A DNA stretch of 64,000 nt from Posidonia oceanica (taxonomy: Eukaryota; Streptophyta; Magnoliopsida; Alismatales; Posidoniaceae), in the NCBI GenBank assembly GCA_037176725.1, contig JAZBRS010000026.1:103957501-104021500 (forward strand), given 5' to 3'. Both the position numbers and the translations under genes were made by a program. The notes under the pieces were generated by a model. The model made no database searches. It was given only the letters and a program-made list of their open reading frames with translations, and was not told the DNA's origin. Below, one piece after another: positions 32,078 to 43,522 of this stretch; the stretch's first letter is position 1; the number at the start of each line of letters is the position of its first letter.

Positions 32078-35000
32078 CCTTCTCTTTCTTCTTCTCTCTC
32101 CTCTTTCTCCTCTATCTTTTTCCCCTTATTTTTCTTTCTTTCTTCTTTTCTTATTCTCCATGGGCCCAATGGGCCCAGCCCGCTCATCCTCCTCCTCACT
32201 TCTTTCCTTTTCCTTATTTTTATTTTACTTTATTTTATTCTGTTTTATTTAATTTTTTACTTTCTTTCTTCTTCTTCTTCTTCTTCTTCTTCTCCTCTCC
32301 TTTTTCTTCTTCCCCATTTTCCTCCTTTTCCTCTTTTTCTCCACAAGCCCATTAGGCCCAACCTAACTCTTCCCCCTTTCCTTTCTCTCTTTCTTTCCCC
32401 TGTTCCTTTCCACCCTTCCAGCCCAACCCAATTGCCCTTTTTTTTTTCTTTCTTTTCTTTTGCTAAGCCCAGCCCAACTGCCCCTCTTTTTCTTTCTTTT
32501 CTTTTGCCAAGCCTAGCCCACCATCTCCTCCCTTCTTCCTTTTTTCTCCCTTTTTTCCTTTTTCCAGCCAAGTCTAGCCCATAGCCCCCTCCTCTTTTTT
32601 TTCTTTTTTTTCCTTTCTTTTCCATGCACCAGCCCGACCCAGCAGCCCTCTCCTCTTTCCATTTTTTCTTTTTCCTTTCTTTTCTTTTGCCAAGCCCAGC
32701 CTGTTTCCCTCCTCTCTTCTCCTTTCTTCTTTTTCTCTATTTTTTTTTTCTTTCGGTCCAGCCCATGATCCCTCTCCTCTTTTTCTCCTTTCTCCCGTCT
32801 GCTTCGAATTTTGCAGGACACTCCACCCTCTACACACACAGCCCCTCACAGCCTTTGCTCCACGCCGCACAACTGCCGACACGCCTCCTCTGCACCACTT
32901 ACTACTAGAGACGTCCACGCCATCGTCCGGTGGTGCTCCCTCATAGAACCACCTCGTGCCGACCTCCCCAGAGACTGCCAGACCTGCACAACCCATCCCC
33001 TTTCCATTCTGCACACCCATTCCCACTCAAGCACCTGGCCTAGAACAAAACCAAGTTTTTCCATGCACTAGGGGTCGGAATTTTCACTCGCACGCACGCA
33101 CAGCAATCCTAGCAACCCATTTTCTCCTCCCTTACGCACAGTAGCTCCCCTTCTTCTCCCAAGCACCCCAGCAACCTGAGACCATCCCACTGCCCACCAT
33201 CTTCTTCCTTGCATCCCCACGACCCCAGAAACCAATTCACAGCAGACCAGAGAGCCACCCAGCCAGAGAGAGCCAGCATGGTCAAAGGTCAACTCGAAAT
33301 CCCCATTTCGTGCTAGTGCAGCGCAGCCTCCTTCTAAGCAGCTCCGGAGCTCCCTCGCAACACAAGGAACCCCCTCTAATCGCCGCGTGCCTCCGTCGCC
33401 CTTCGCGGTATCGCAGCAGATGCTCGCCGAACTGTCAAACGTAACTCGACGTTGCCAACACGCATCGGCCATCGTCACAGGTAACCGAAGTCATTTCCGA
33501 GCTCCATGCATGCCTATCCTGCTTTCTAGATAGTTAGAAGTAGGATTAGTGCCGTAGGTTAGGATTTAGCCTCCGCCGCTGCAGCGTCGTCTTCCCCGAC
33601 GAGTACTGAGCTTTGCCGCCCCACGACGTGCGTTCTAGGCCCGCTCTGTTCCTCTGGAACCTCCCCCGAGCTTCACTAGGACGTCCCCGTCCTTCGTACA
33701 TTCATTTAAAATCACTAAAATGTTAGTTTAAAACATGCATTGCATTTAGGTCCCTAGGTTTAGTTTATTTGCATTCCAGTCCTGTGCCAGTTGATCATAT
33801 CATTTAATCTACATTTAAACTATATTGCATTGCATCTAAATACTATGCTTCAGTTTATTTGCATCTTAGTCCAGTTGCAGTTCCAGCATCTCATTTAAAT
33901 TTGATTTTTACCTTATTGCATTGTATAAAAAACCCTAAAAATGTTTTAATTGCATCTGAGTCCTGTCTATTGTGAATCATGCATTTAATTTGCATTTTTA
34001 CCATATTGCATTGCATTTTAAATCCTGTGATTTGCTATTATTGCATCTAGGTCCTCTGATCAATCAGATTTCATTTAAATCATGTTTTAAACTATATTGC
34101 ATTGTTGCTTAGTCCAGAAACATGTTTAAATTGCAAGTCAGTCCCTAGAGCATGCATTCATTCATTTAAATGTGATTTTTAACCTTATTGCATTGTAATA
34201 AAGCCCTCAGGGTTTTAATATTTGCATTTAGGTCTAGTCTGGTTTCAGCTGTGATTTAAATGTGAATTTTAAACCTTATTACATTGCAATAAAATCCTAC
34301 AAGTTTCAATTATTACATTTAAGTCCAGTTTGCTTTGAATTGTGATTTAAATGTGATTTTTAAACCTTATTACATTGTAATAAAGTCCTGTGGTTTCAGA
34401 TTATTGCATTTAGATCCAATTTGCTTCCAACTGTGATTTAAATGTGATTTTAAACTTTATTACATTGCAATAAAGTCCTGCAACTTGTTGTATTTGCATT
34501 TAAGTCCTTTTTGCATACATGCATCATTTAAATGGCATTTTTTAAAAATATTACATTGCATTAAAGCCCAACTGTTTTTGCAAATTGCATGTCAGTCCAT
34601 ATTTTCCAACTTTTGCATGCTTGCATGTTTCCTTTGCTTTGCACTTAGCCCTGCATGTTTTCAAGACTACATGTAAGTCCATTTCTTGCATTATTGCATG
34701 CACATCTTTCAATTAATGCTGCATCCTGCCATGCTTTCCTGTTGCATTGCTACATTACCATTTTTGCATGCATTTACCATGTTGCATTTGCATTTTGCCA
34801 TATTTTGTACATAGGCCCCTGTATTTATTTTAATTGCACATAGGTCTCTGCATTTGCATTCTTGCATGCATTGCATCCCCATATCATTGCATATAGTTGC
34901 CATGCACCCATTCAGGCATTGTTAGTCTCCTAACATGTAAGACACCTTGCATTTGCACACACTTAGTGCTAATTTTGCACTTAGATCCCTATTTAACCCA

Positions 35001-36102
35001 CTTTTGTTGGCCCTTGAGCCATCTGACTTGCGATCTGAATAACTTTTGATCGGACCGTTGGATCTTCATGATCTAACTATCTAGGTCTTCTTGGTTGAAT
35101 GATCTTTCATTCTAACCAAAGTTATCTCAGATTGGGCTTCAGATCCTCAAGATAAGCTCATCTGAAGCACTGCATAGCATTCATTGCCCTCTCATTTGCA
35201 TTGCAAGCATCGTTTTCCGCACCCGCATTTGTTTTCTCTGCATATCGCTTGCATGCGCACCATTTTGCGTGCCCGCATTCATTTTCACTTGCATTTGCAT
35301 CGTTTTGCGTGTCCGCATTCGTTTTCTTTTGCATTTGCACCGTTTTGCGCGCCAGCATTTCTTTTCTTTCGCTTATTGCCTGCATTTGCACCATTTTCCG
35401 TGCCAACTTTCGTTTTCCCCTACATGTCGTTTGCATTGCTTTGTTTCCATCGTTGTTTTGCTTTATCGCCTGCATTTGCATTAGGGCAATGATACTTACT
35501 GCCTAGGAGTTCTCACAAAGCAGGGCTTGCCCGTTCGGAACACTAGCAGCGTTGCTGAGTACATAGCTTGCACGTTTAATTCCCTGCACACATATTAGCA
35601 CTTAAAGCACACATTAGAGCCTGCATTCAGACAGTCATTGCATTTAGGCATTAGGCAAGCATCTTCCTACATTCGTGAGCGAGATAGCCTAAGAAAGACC
35701 GATTCTCGGACGTATCGGGGGTGCCTAACACCTTCCCCGTGCGTAACAGGAGTCCCTGCCCTTTCTCTTGGCCTGCAATGACCATTTCCTTCATCCTAGG
35801 CATAAGTCATAGCTTAGCATAGCATTGCATTGCATTGCATTGAGTCGCATCTCTTTGCATCCTCTTTGCATCCGGTTTTGTATGTCTTTTCATGCATTGC
35901 CCTCGATTTTCCTTGTCTCCCAACTTAATAGACATGGTGGTGACTCTGATTTGTCTTATCATTTCTTTTTCCTCTTTTTGCCAGTGTTTCCAAGTCAAGT
36001 TTCCTTTCTCGGATTTCGTCACATATAGTGAACCTAATGTCGATCGGTGCACGCGAGCTTTGGCATCGTGCATGGACGATTCAATATTTCAGGATTACTA
36101 CA
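32078..36102 (+). repeat. LTR-B (subfamily B2), 5' end missing, inserted in copia pol
   Basis: Ends GGATTACTACA at 36102, like the 5.3-kb solo LTR. Next comes copia reverse transcriptase sequence. GCAAC (36103-36107) is the expected right target duplication, with the left partner lost. It contains C/T-rich sequence with a CTT microsatellite (32.26-32.29 kb) and GC-rich sequence (32.8-33.65 kb). Degenerate TTGCATTTAAGTCC repeats follow (33.7-34.95 kb), then TTTTGCGTGCC repeats (35.2-35.4 kb). The TGCCTAACACCTTCCCC core is near 35723-35745. The K/E/R-rich and other open frames in the C/T-rich part are composition artefacts. Confidence 0.75.
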
Positions 36103-37409
36103 GCAACCAATCTTGCTTTGTGCTTATTTAAGCTACCATCAACATTCAGCTTTGTGCGATACAACCATTTATAGCCAATCACATTCATTCCAGGAAGACA
36201 TGGAACTAGCATCCATGTAAACTCCAAATCCATGGCATGCCTCCACTTAGCTACTTTAGATGCTTGTGTATAAGAAGTGGGTGTTGAAATGAAATTTGAG
36301 ACAAGAGCCAAAGGTAGCTTATGTTTTGTACTGAAAAACACTTTCTTTTTAGAAATGCCAGACTTAGCACGAGTTTGCATAGGATGAGAGTTGACAATAG
36401 GAGTAAGAGGAATAGAAGACAAAGAAGAGGAAGAGACATTGAGATTAGGAGACATTAACACTGGATCATCAGGAGGTAAGGAAGAACAGGTAGGGGCAGG
36501 AGAAGACCCTAGAGTATTAGCTGGAGAAGAAGAAGAAGAATAAGATAGAGAACTGTCCTTAGAAGACTGGGATGAAAAGGGTGACATGAACCATGAAGTA
36601 GAAGACTCTGGTAGAATGTGCAAATTAGTACCAGAAGTAGAAGCAGCTGAAACCAAGGAATATGGAAAGTCATGCTCATCAAATCGAACACTCCTTGACA
36701 AATAAACTTTTCCAGAAGAAGGATGCCAACACTTATATCCTTTTTGATGTTGACAGTAACCAATGAAGGCACATTCAACACTTCTAAACAGAAGCTTATA
36801 TGAGGTGTAAGGTCGAAGCCAAGGATAGCATTTGTAGTCAAAAGGTCTGAGGAAGAAGTAGACTAGTTGTTTGTTGAATAACACTTGAAGCGGGGTAGTC
36901 TGATTTGCAACAATTGGCAGGCGATTAATGAGGAATATAGCAATACTAAATGCCTCTAGCCACAAGGATGAAGGAAGATGAGACTAAGCAAGCAAAGTGA
37001 GACCAGTCTCAACCAAATGGCAACGCTTTCTTTCTACGACGCTATTTTGCTCAGGAGTGTAAGGACAGGATTTTTGATGAAGAATACCCTTGTTTTTAAG
37101 AAAATCAACAAGTAATTTGCTAGAGAACTCACCTCCACCATCAGTTCTAATAGTTTTAATAGAGAGATTAAACTGATTTTCAACAAGAGTGGAAAAATCA
37201 ACAAACACTCTATAAAACTCAAATTTCTGTCGAATTGGATACAACCAACTATATCAAGAAAAATTGTCAATTATTAAAATGTAATAACAAAAGCCAACAG
37301 TGCTAAGAACAGGTGAGGGTCCCCACAAGTCACAATGCAGGAGCTGAAGAGGAGCACTGGTGGAAGGTGTTGCAGGCAAGAAGGGTAGACGACAAGAATG
37401 GCTCAGTTT
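36103..37409 (-). pseudogene. pol: Ty1/copia integrase and start of reverse transcriptase
   Basis: Minus-strand, read from 37409 down. It has the end of the pre-integrase region (LHCDLWGPSP), the integrase core (FCYYILIIDN, IRTDGGGEFSS, PYTPEQNSVVERK) and AFSIAIFLINRLP. Next are the linker HPMQTRAKSGI and the reverse transcriptase start (WRHAMDLEFTWMLV, GYKWLYRTKLN, HKARLVA). The LTR-B end at 36102 then interrupts it. In-frame stops occur, for example near 37250 and 36983. Gag lies next to it in the opposite orientation, so this is a rearranged fragment and not a gene. Confidence 0.85.
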
Positions 37410-38005
37410 CCACATCGATGGATCATCTTCTCCTCCGAGTTGCGACTCAACAGACTATCATCGCTGGTATGTTACTGATCAGGCGCTTCTCTCATGGATT
37501 AATGCTACTCTCTCTATATTTGCTCTTCCCTATACTATTGGAATGAAATCTGCTAAAGAAGCTTGGGATAAGCTGGCTAATCGCTTTGGTCAAGTTACTG
37601 TTGCTCATGTGCTTTCTTTGCACAAGCAACTGCACACTGTTAAAAAGGGCTCATTATCCATGAGTGATTATCTGTAGCGATTCAAGACTATTACTGATCA
37701 GCTTGCTACGAGCAATTCTCCTATTTATGATGATGATTTGCAAGTGTGTATCTTGAATGGTCTGTCATCTGATTATTGGTCATTTGCTTCTTCTATTCGT
37801 ACTAGTTCAACATCTGTTAACATTGAGGAGCTTCACTCTCTATTAGTTGCTGAGGAGCTCTGTTTGCTTGATGAGAGCTCTTCTGAGACAATTCTGGCTA
37901 TGGCTGCTCAGAATCAATTCAAGAAATCTTTTCGAAATAGCAAAAGCACTCAAGGTTTCAAAAATTTTCAGCACAAGAATGGCTCTAAAATCATCAATTA
38001 TTAAA
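37410..38005 (+). pseudogene. gag: Ty1/copia Gag fragment, copy 1
   Basis: Plus-strand, UBN2/Retrotran_gag_2-type Gag without its N-terminus. It shows DYHRWYVTDQALLSWINATL, AKEAWDKLANRFGQV, KKGSLSMSDYL and then a TAG at about 37677. It continues FKTITDQLATSNSPIYDDD and NIEELHSLLVAEELCLLDE. It closely matches 52.22-52.82 kb. At about 37985 it switches into inverted integrase sequence (see findings). The C-terminal zinc knuckle is missing. Confidence 0.85.
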
Positions 38006-38030
38006 ATGTAATAACTAAATGATTTCTTGT

Positions 38031-38042
38031 GGGAGGGGCATC
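38031..38042 (+). other. Polypurine tract orphaned next to an LTR-B
   Basis: GGGAGGGGCATC directly precedes the LTR-B start at 38043. The element interior that should lie to its left has been replaced by copia sequence, so only the tract survives. This implies that 38043 was a 3' LTR. Confidence 0.6.
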
Positions 38043-40570
38043 TGTAGACACCCTATTTTGACAGACTTTTAGTTGGAAGATCTCTGGAGACTTGCTCAAA
38101 CTATGGCATGGCAAATCCAAATTCCAAACCTAATCCCAATCCAGCCAAACCCTATTCGTCACCTAAACCCTACCCTAAACCAACCTTGACCTAGACCTAA
38201 TATCACTTAAACTTCCTTCACACCCTAAACCAACCCAAACACCACCTAAAACAACCCAAAACATTCAAATTACCCAAAACCTAACACCACAAGCCCTCAC
38301 AAAGCCCAAAACTCATTGGTGGTTCAAGGACAAGGAAGTGGGTTTGGATTTCACTGTACAGGCCCAGTCCACTGGGTTACACGCTCTGTCGCCACTCTCA
38401 GCGGTGACTAGATTCTGTCGCCACTCTAAGCAGCGACTGAGTTTGGCGCCACATGGAGCAGCAACTTTCTGCAACTCAGGCCACCGCTGGTCACCACTGG
38501 CCGTCCTCTCCTGCTACCCTGTCCACTCCCCACTTACTACCACACTACCTCCACCCAGTAGACGCCAACTGCCACTTACTTCTTGGCACTGCGTCTCCTC
38601 CTTACCGACGTCTTTCCCGCTCTCACCACCATCACTGACCGGCTGCCTACCACCTGACGACGGCCATGACCTTCGACGTCCTCTCTTGCCCCGTACTTAC
38701 TTCCCTCATTTACTCACCTGCAAATCCAGCACAGAATTCGCTCTCTCCCCCCTTTCACTGCCACAACCTTCCACTTGTGCCGCCCTTGCCAGAACAAAAT
38801 CGGCAACCCAACAGTGAACCCATTCACCAAACACACAATTCAGAGCCTCCAAGTGAGAATTCAAGCATCCCAGAGCATTTCCCATTCTCCCTTGTGCGAT
38901 TGAAAGCCTTCTCGAGCGATCCCAAGCCTCCCACACCTTGTCGTGCCACACGAACCCATCTCCGGTCACCTTCTCCACCTCTGTTCGTCACTCTGGCGAG
39001 CCATAGAGGTGAAACACCTCAGCCTTTTGCATGCTTGAGGATCCGGGAACGTTCCCGGACCTCCTCCCCTCGCGGCTGGATAACCCAGCCATCCTCTTGC
39101 ACTCCCGGCCGACCCAACGGCCGACGACGCGTGGCAATGCTGGTGAGCACCGGCGGAGGCGGGAAAGAGGCGCCTGCCTCTTCTCTCACCCTGCCAACGT
39201 TCCCTCACGTCCTCCTCATCCTCACGACACTTCCTAGCTACCTCCTTGGGTCACTAGCCGTGCATGTGGTCGGAACTCAACGAGCTCCGGCGACGCAAAG
39301 TGGAGGAGGTGGGTGGAGCGATTCAAGTCACCATTTCCCACACCGAAGGTGTGCCTATGATCGTGGGACTGCTGTGAAGCTTCCCTAATCAACCCTGGCC
39401 TTTTCGGCTTCACCGGGAGTGCACAATACGGCGTTGAAGTTCGATCATCGGACTGCCAAGTTCGTCGCCTCTCCTAGCGGCGACTGGTCTGCAACTTCGG
39501 ACTGCCATCAGCCAAACTTTGGGTCGATGCTCTGGGCAATCCAGACCTCTGTTTTTCTTGATTTTTGTATGCCTGTGATCGTGGATGAATGCTCTTTAAT
39601 GACATGTATTTAGATGTTTACTTTGCATCGCATGTGGTGCAAGATTTGGCGCTAAAGTCCACTGTTTGGATTGCCTAGACTGTAGGGGTGTCGCCTGTTC
39701 CACCGACGACTAACCTGCAAATTTGGCAGTCCTCCGGCCCGACTTTGAGCTGATGTAGCTCATGACCCAGGCATCCATTTTAAGTGATTTTTGCTTCCAT
39801 GTAATCGTGGTTGATTGGTCTTCAATTCCTTGCCTTTAGTTTTTAATCGTGTATAGCCTTGGGTGCGGGATTTGGTGATGAAGTTCGGCCCTGGACTACC
39901 AATTTGGTCGCCGCTCACACCGGTGACTCGACTGTATTTTTAACAGTCCATCGGTCGAACTTTAGGCCATCGTATCTCGTGATCTATGTTTCCATTTTAC
40001 AAAGTGATTGCATAGTTTTAATCTTGGATATGCCATCTTCATTTCTATGATTTTAGTTTTAAGTTTAGCATTGTTTACATAGCCTTTTTATGGCAATGAA
40101 TGTCGCTGTCTGGGAGTTGTGTGTGCGCTTGTGTCGCCTGTGATACCGGCAACTTTCTCCGGCGCCCTTCACAACGGCAACTTGTGTTGTCGCTGCACTG
40201 AGAGGTGGCATGTGTCTCGTCGATCTCATCGGTGACATGTGCTGCCACCGATCAGGGTGGTGACCCAGTCCAGACAGTGGACAAAGCCACTCATTTGCCA
40301 CTTTTCGCTTTGTCCACTCGACTCATTGTAATCTTAGTTTTAACCTTGGATATGCTATCCTTAATGCCATGTTTCTAGTTTTCTGTTTCGTATGGTTTTC
40401 TTAGCCATTTTTTTTGGCAATGATCGTCGCTGTTTGGAAGCAAGGTATTTGTCTCTGCCGCCTGTGCTACCGGCAGTAGGCACTGCTGCCGCTCATGCCG
40501 ACGACCCATGCAGTAGTCTAGGCAGTGGACAAAGCCACCCATCTGTCGGCTTGTTTTGTTTACTCGACTT
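38043..40570 (+). repeat. LTR-B (subfamily B3), first 2.5 kb
   Basis: Starts TGTAGACACCCTATTTTGAC. Element 3 is inserted after 40570, and the LTR resumes at 50041 and ends at 50599, giving about 3.09 kb when rejoined. Its first 1.0 kb occurs again inverted at 52853-53885. An 18-bp perfect palindrome TCCGGGAACGTTCCCGGA lies at 39042-39059. 21-nt modules lie at 38388, 38417, 39464, 39690, 39907 and 40133. The GC-rich open frames at 38338-39388 show no domain. Confidence 0.8.
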
Positions 40571-42147
40571 TGTAGATATCCCATTTTCGCATTTCCCAGA
40601 GTTCATAGAGGACAGGGACTTCTAAGGCACCAAAGATCACATGTCTAAGGCTTAACAACACATTTTCCAGATCTTCCTTGATTTCTTCAAGCATCACTTG
40701 ATCCTACCTTGACTCAGGTTGTTAGCTGTGGCAGAGCCAACTCACTCAAACTCGTGGCAAGTCCGAGTACCCTGAATATCCTTTATTTCTACTCAGATTC
40801 GTGGTAGATTTGAGTTAACAGAGATGCCTTCTTGATTTCATAGACTATCTGTAGTTTCCCGACCTTCTATCTTGTTTCTCTGGCCAAAACCTGGAAAATA
40901 GGGTTGGAAATGACCTAAGCTTATTAGTTGCCAGCTGAGGAGGCGACCATCCTAGGCACCATTTAAGGAGGCAACTAAGAAGGATGTCCCTACAACAGGC
41001 GAGCTACCTTGTAGCCAACTGAGGAGGTGACCCACATAGGTGCCACATCATCAGGCGACTGAACTAAGCATCGACCAAAGGGGCGACTAACAGTCATAAC
41101 CGCTCTGGCAGTTGCTTTTCCACGGTCAATTCCCACTAACCCCTCAACCTTTAGGCGCCATCTCAACAGGCGACTAGACGGTTGTGGAACTGCCTCGGTC
41201 TCCCCCACGATCCTTAACCATTAGACGCTGCTCCCTGCGGTGACTAGCAATCGTGGCCTCCTTTGAACCGCTTTTCCACGGTTATTTTACACGATCACCT
41301 TGACTGTTAGACGCCAGCTCTATCGGCGACTAACTATCGTGCCTCATTCCCGGGTCTTCCACACTTTGACCAAGTAGTTGCTAGGTTTAGGCGCCACTTC
41401 AACCGGCAACTCAAACTAACTGCCACTTTTCTAGAATTTTCTGAACTCCAACTATCCCTACACCCCTTGGAGTCTATAAATAGACCCCGTGGGTCAGTGT
41501 TTGAACCCCCGGTCATTCTTGGAGAGAGAGCCCCCTCAGTTAGGTCAAAAAGAGATCTTTTGTAGATTTTAGGTTTCTGAGCTTCCACTTTCAAACAGCT
41601 AGAGTTTCCAAACCAGAAACCCTAGTCTCCACCCTCTATCCAGAGAGAAACCCAAGATCCCAGAGATCACTACAACCCCAACTACGATCCCAGAGATCTC
41701 GAACCTAGCCGGAGCTCCGATTGTACCTCCACTTCTACTCCACTGCAAACAGCACAAGGGTGAAGGGAGTATCTTCCAATCTTTTTATTTCATATTGCAT
41801 TCCTTAAAATAGGACCCATAGCATATGCATGCGGGGAACAACCCCCGGTTAGTATTAGATTCGTTTGTTAATATTGTTCTTTGTTTGTTTTTTATTAACA
41901 GTTACTACACGAACTAATCTAGATCTTTGATTTTTATTTGTTTTGAAGGAAAGGAAAACGCTTGCGTAGCACGAGGAGGCCGCTAGATGACACCCAGCCG
42001 TCGATCTAGTGGTCCGAGAACCCACATTTTCACAATCTCCCCCCAGGTGTCTTGTCTACCCAAAGGCGAGTGGCGATCACAACAAAGCTGTTGACGTCGT
42101 GGAAGCGCCAGCATCTTCATCTTCAACACCCCAAAAATCCATCCACA
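40571..42147 (+). repeat. 5' LTR-A of element 3
   Basis: Begins TGTAGATATCCC after GACTT and ends AATCCATCCACA. It is the template for defining LTR-A in this window. It is rich in 21-nt dyads: 40927, 40955, 41011, 41039, 41067, 41154, 41224, 41310 and 41390, all upstream of the TATA box. U3 by this reading runs to about 41500. Confidence 0.9.
41475..41482 (+). promoter_or_regulatory. TATA box of element 3 5' LTR
   Basis: TATAAATA, followed by GACCCCGTGGG. It is conserved in the 3' LTR at 49363-49370. Comparable TATAAAAAGG and ATAAAAAGACCCC motifs occur at the same place in the other LTR-A copies. Transcription would start about 30 bp downstream. Confidence 0.6.
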
Positions 42148-42152
42148 GTCAG

Positions 42153-42172
42153 TGGCGATCACGGTGGGACTC
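42153..42172 (+). other. Primer binding site of element 3
   Basis: TGGCGATCACGGTGGGACTC lies 5 nt after the LTR end. It starts with TGG (complement of tRNA CCA), and its GGGACTC end resembles the complement of a T-arm. The copy at 308-326 is homologous. Ogre/Tat elements typically use tRNA-Arg. The actual tRNA is not verified. Confidence 0.65.
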
Positions 42173-43522
42173 GGCTTTAGCCAACCCTTCGTGCTATGTG
42201 AGCTTTTTTCCTTCCTTCCTTCATTTACATTTTAGATCTAGTTGTGTTTCTTTATTTTCGGTTTAGGAGGCCGTGCACCTAGGTTTTCACAAATCCTAAA
42301 CCCTTTAGTTCTTTTTCCTACTAAAAAAAAAAAAACAACAGAAATCCATCTAGCCGCCCAGTAAAGAGGCGCCTGATTGAGTCGCAATTCTTTGCGACGA
42401 CTATAACAGGCGCACCCTTGAGAGGCGACTGGACCTGGATTTCTTTTTACTGCAGATCATTTATTTTCAGTAACTTGCGTTATTTATTCTAGATCTACGG
42501 CAGCTTAAAAAAAAACTGATTAAAAATCCTATTCACTGTCTTTTAGTTTTTTTTTCGGTTTCTAGGATTGTATGTGTCCACCCTTAAGGTGGAAACTATT
42601 TTATTGATATCAAAGTTAAAGTTCCTTGAGATCTCTTTCTCTAACTAAAACAACCAAGTAGAGCGAACCCGGGCCAGTGCAAGTCGCTCTCCCATACTCT
42701 ACTTGATCGGGATAGTTAGATTAAGAACTCAAGGTGTCCTAGGGTTTTATTTTGACTCCTCCTCTTCCTTGAGTCAAAATAATCCTTAGTAGATACTTGA
42801 CACTTTGATATTCTTTGTTTATTTATTATTTTGTGGTTTGGATAGGGCCGATCTTAAGGATAGAATCCTAGGTGGTGGGTCCCTCTTTAGAGAGACAAGC
42901 CCGCCATCTAGGCCCTCTTGGTGGACCCTAAGGAAGGTCAAGGAGGAGTACCTATAAGCCAACAAATCCCATTCAGTATAAACAAACAGGTTTAACTAAT
43001 TAATTAACTAACTAACCACCTAAACAGTAAAAACAGCGATCTGCCTGCAACTTGCATTCTTTTCTTTCCTGACTGTTGCGTGGTCTGTCCAAGACAGACC
43101 CGGTTTGCTGACTGAACAAGAGGCATAGCCGCCTATTCAGAAGGTGCCTCGATCAGTTGCCAGGGCAAACGACGACTTGTTTGGCCGCCTGTGCTACAGG
43201 CGACTGCAGGAAAAACGCTTCGTTTCCGTGCCTTGATTGCAGGGATTTTATATATTACTGTTCACAAGGTTGCAGGCACAGACTGTCTCTTTTCCTGTTT
43301 ATCTTCCCTTTATTTAATCAAGTCTATATTAACTAGTGTATCGAGTCTGTAATTTCTTCTTCTTCGATCTCTTGTAATAGTTTGTAATAGTCTGAGAAGA
43401 AAAGAAGAAAAAAAAAGAAGAGAAAAAAGAGAAAAAAAGAAAAGCAAAAGCAAAAGCAAAGAAGAAAAAAAAAGGAGAAAAGAAAAGAAAAGAAAAAAGA
43501 AAAAGAAAAAGACAATCTTGCA
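42173..43522 (+). other. Leader of element 3
   Basis: Noncoding stretch between primer site and gag. It has 21-nt dyad modules at 42353, 42381, 42409, 43128, 43156 and 43184. An almost pure A/G tract (43391-43514) lies directly before the gag ATG. The second half aligns with 4787-5670 of element 1, but the A/G tract is not present there and appears to be an expansion. Confidence 0.7.

Noticed and set aside
32257..33026. Minus-strand Lys/Glu/Arg-rich open frames
   Set aside because: Composition artefact of the C/T-rich LTR stretch at 32.08-32.8 kb.
38338..39388. Open frames in the LTR-B at 38 kb, partly conserved in the inverted copy
   Set aside because: Conservation is explained by recent duplication of the LTR. 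Frames are Pro/Ser-rich without domains, and the 26-bp indel breaks them.
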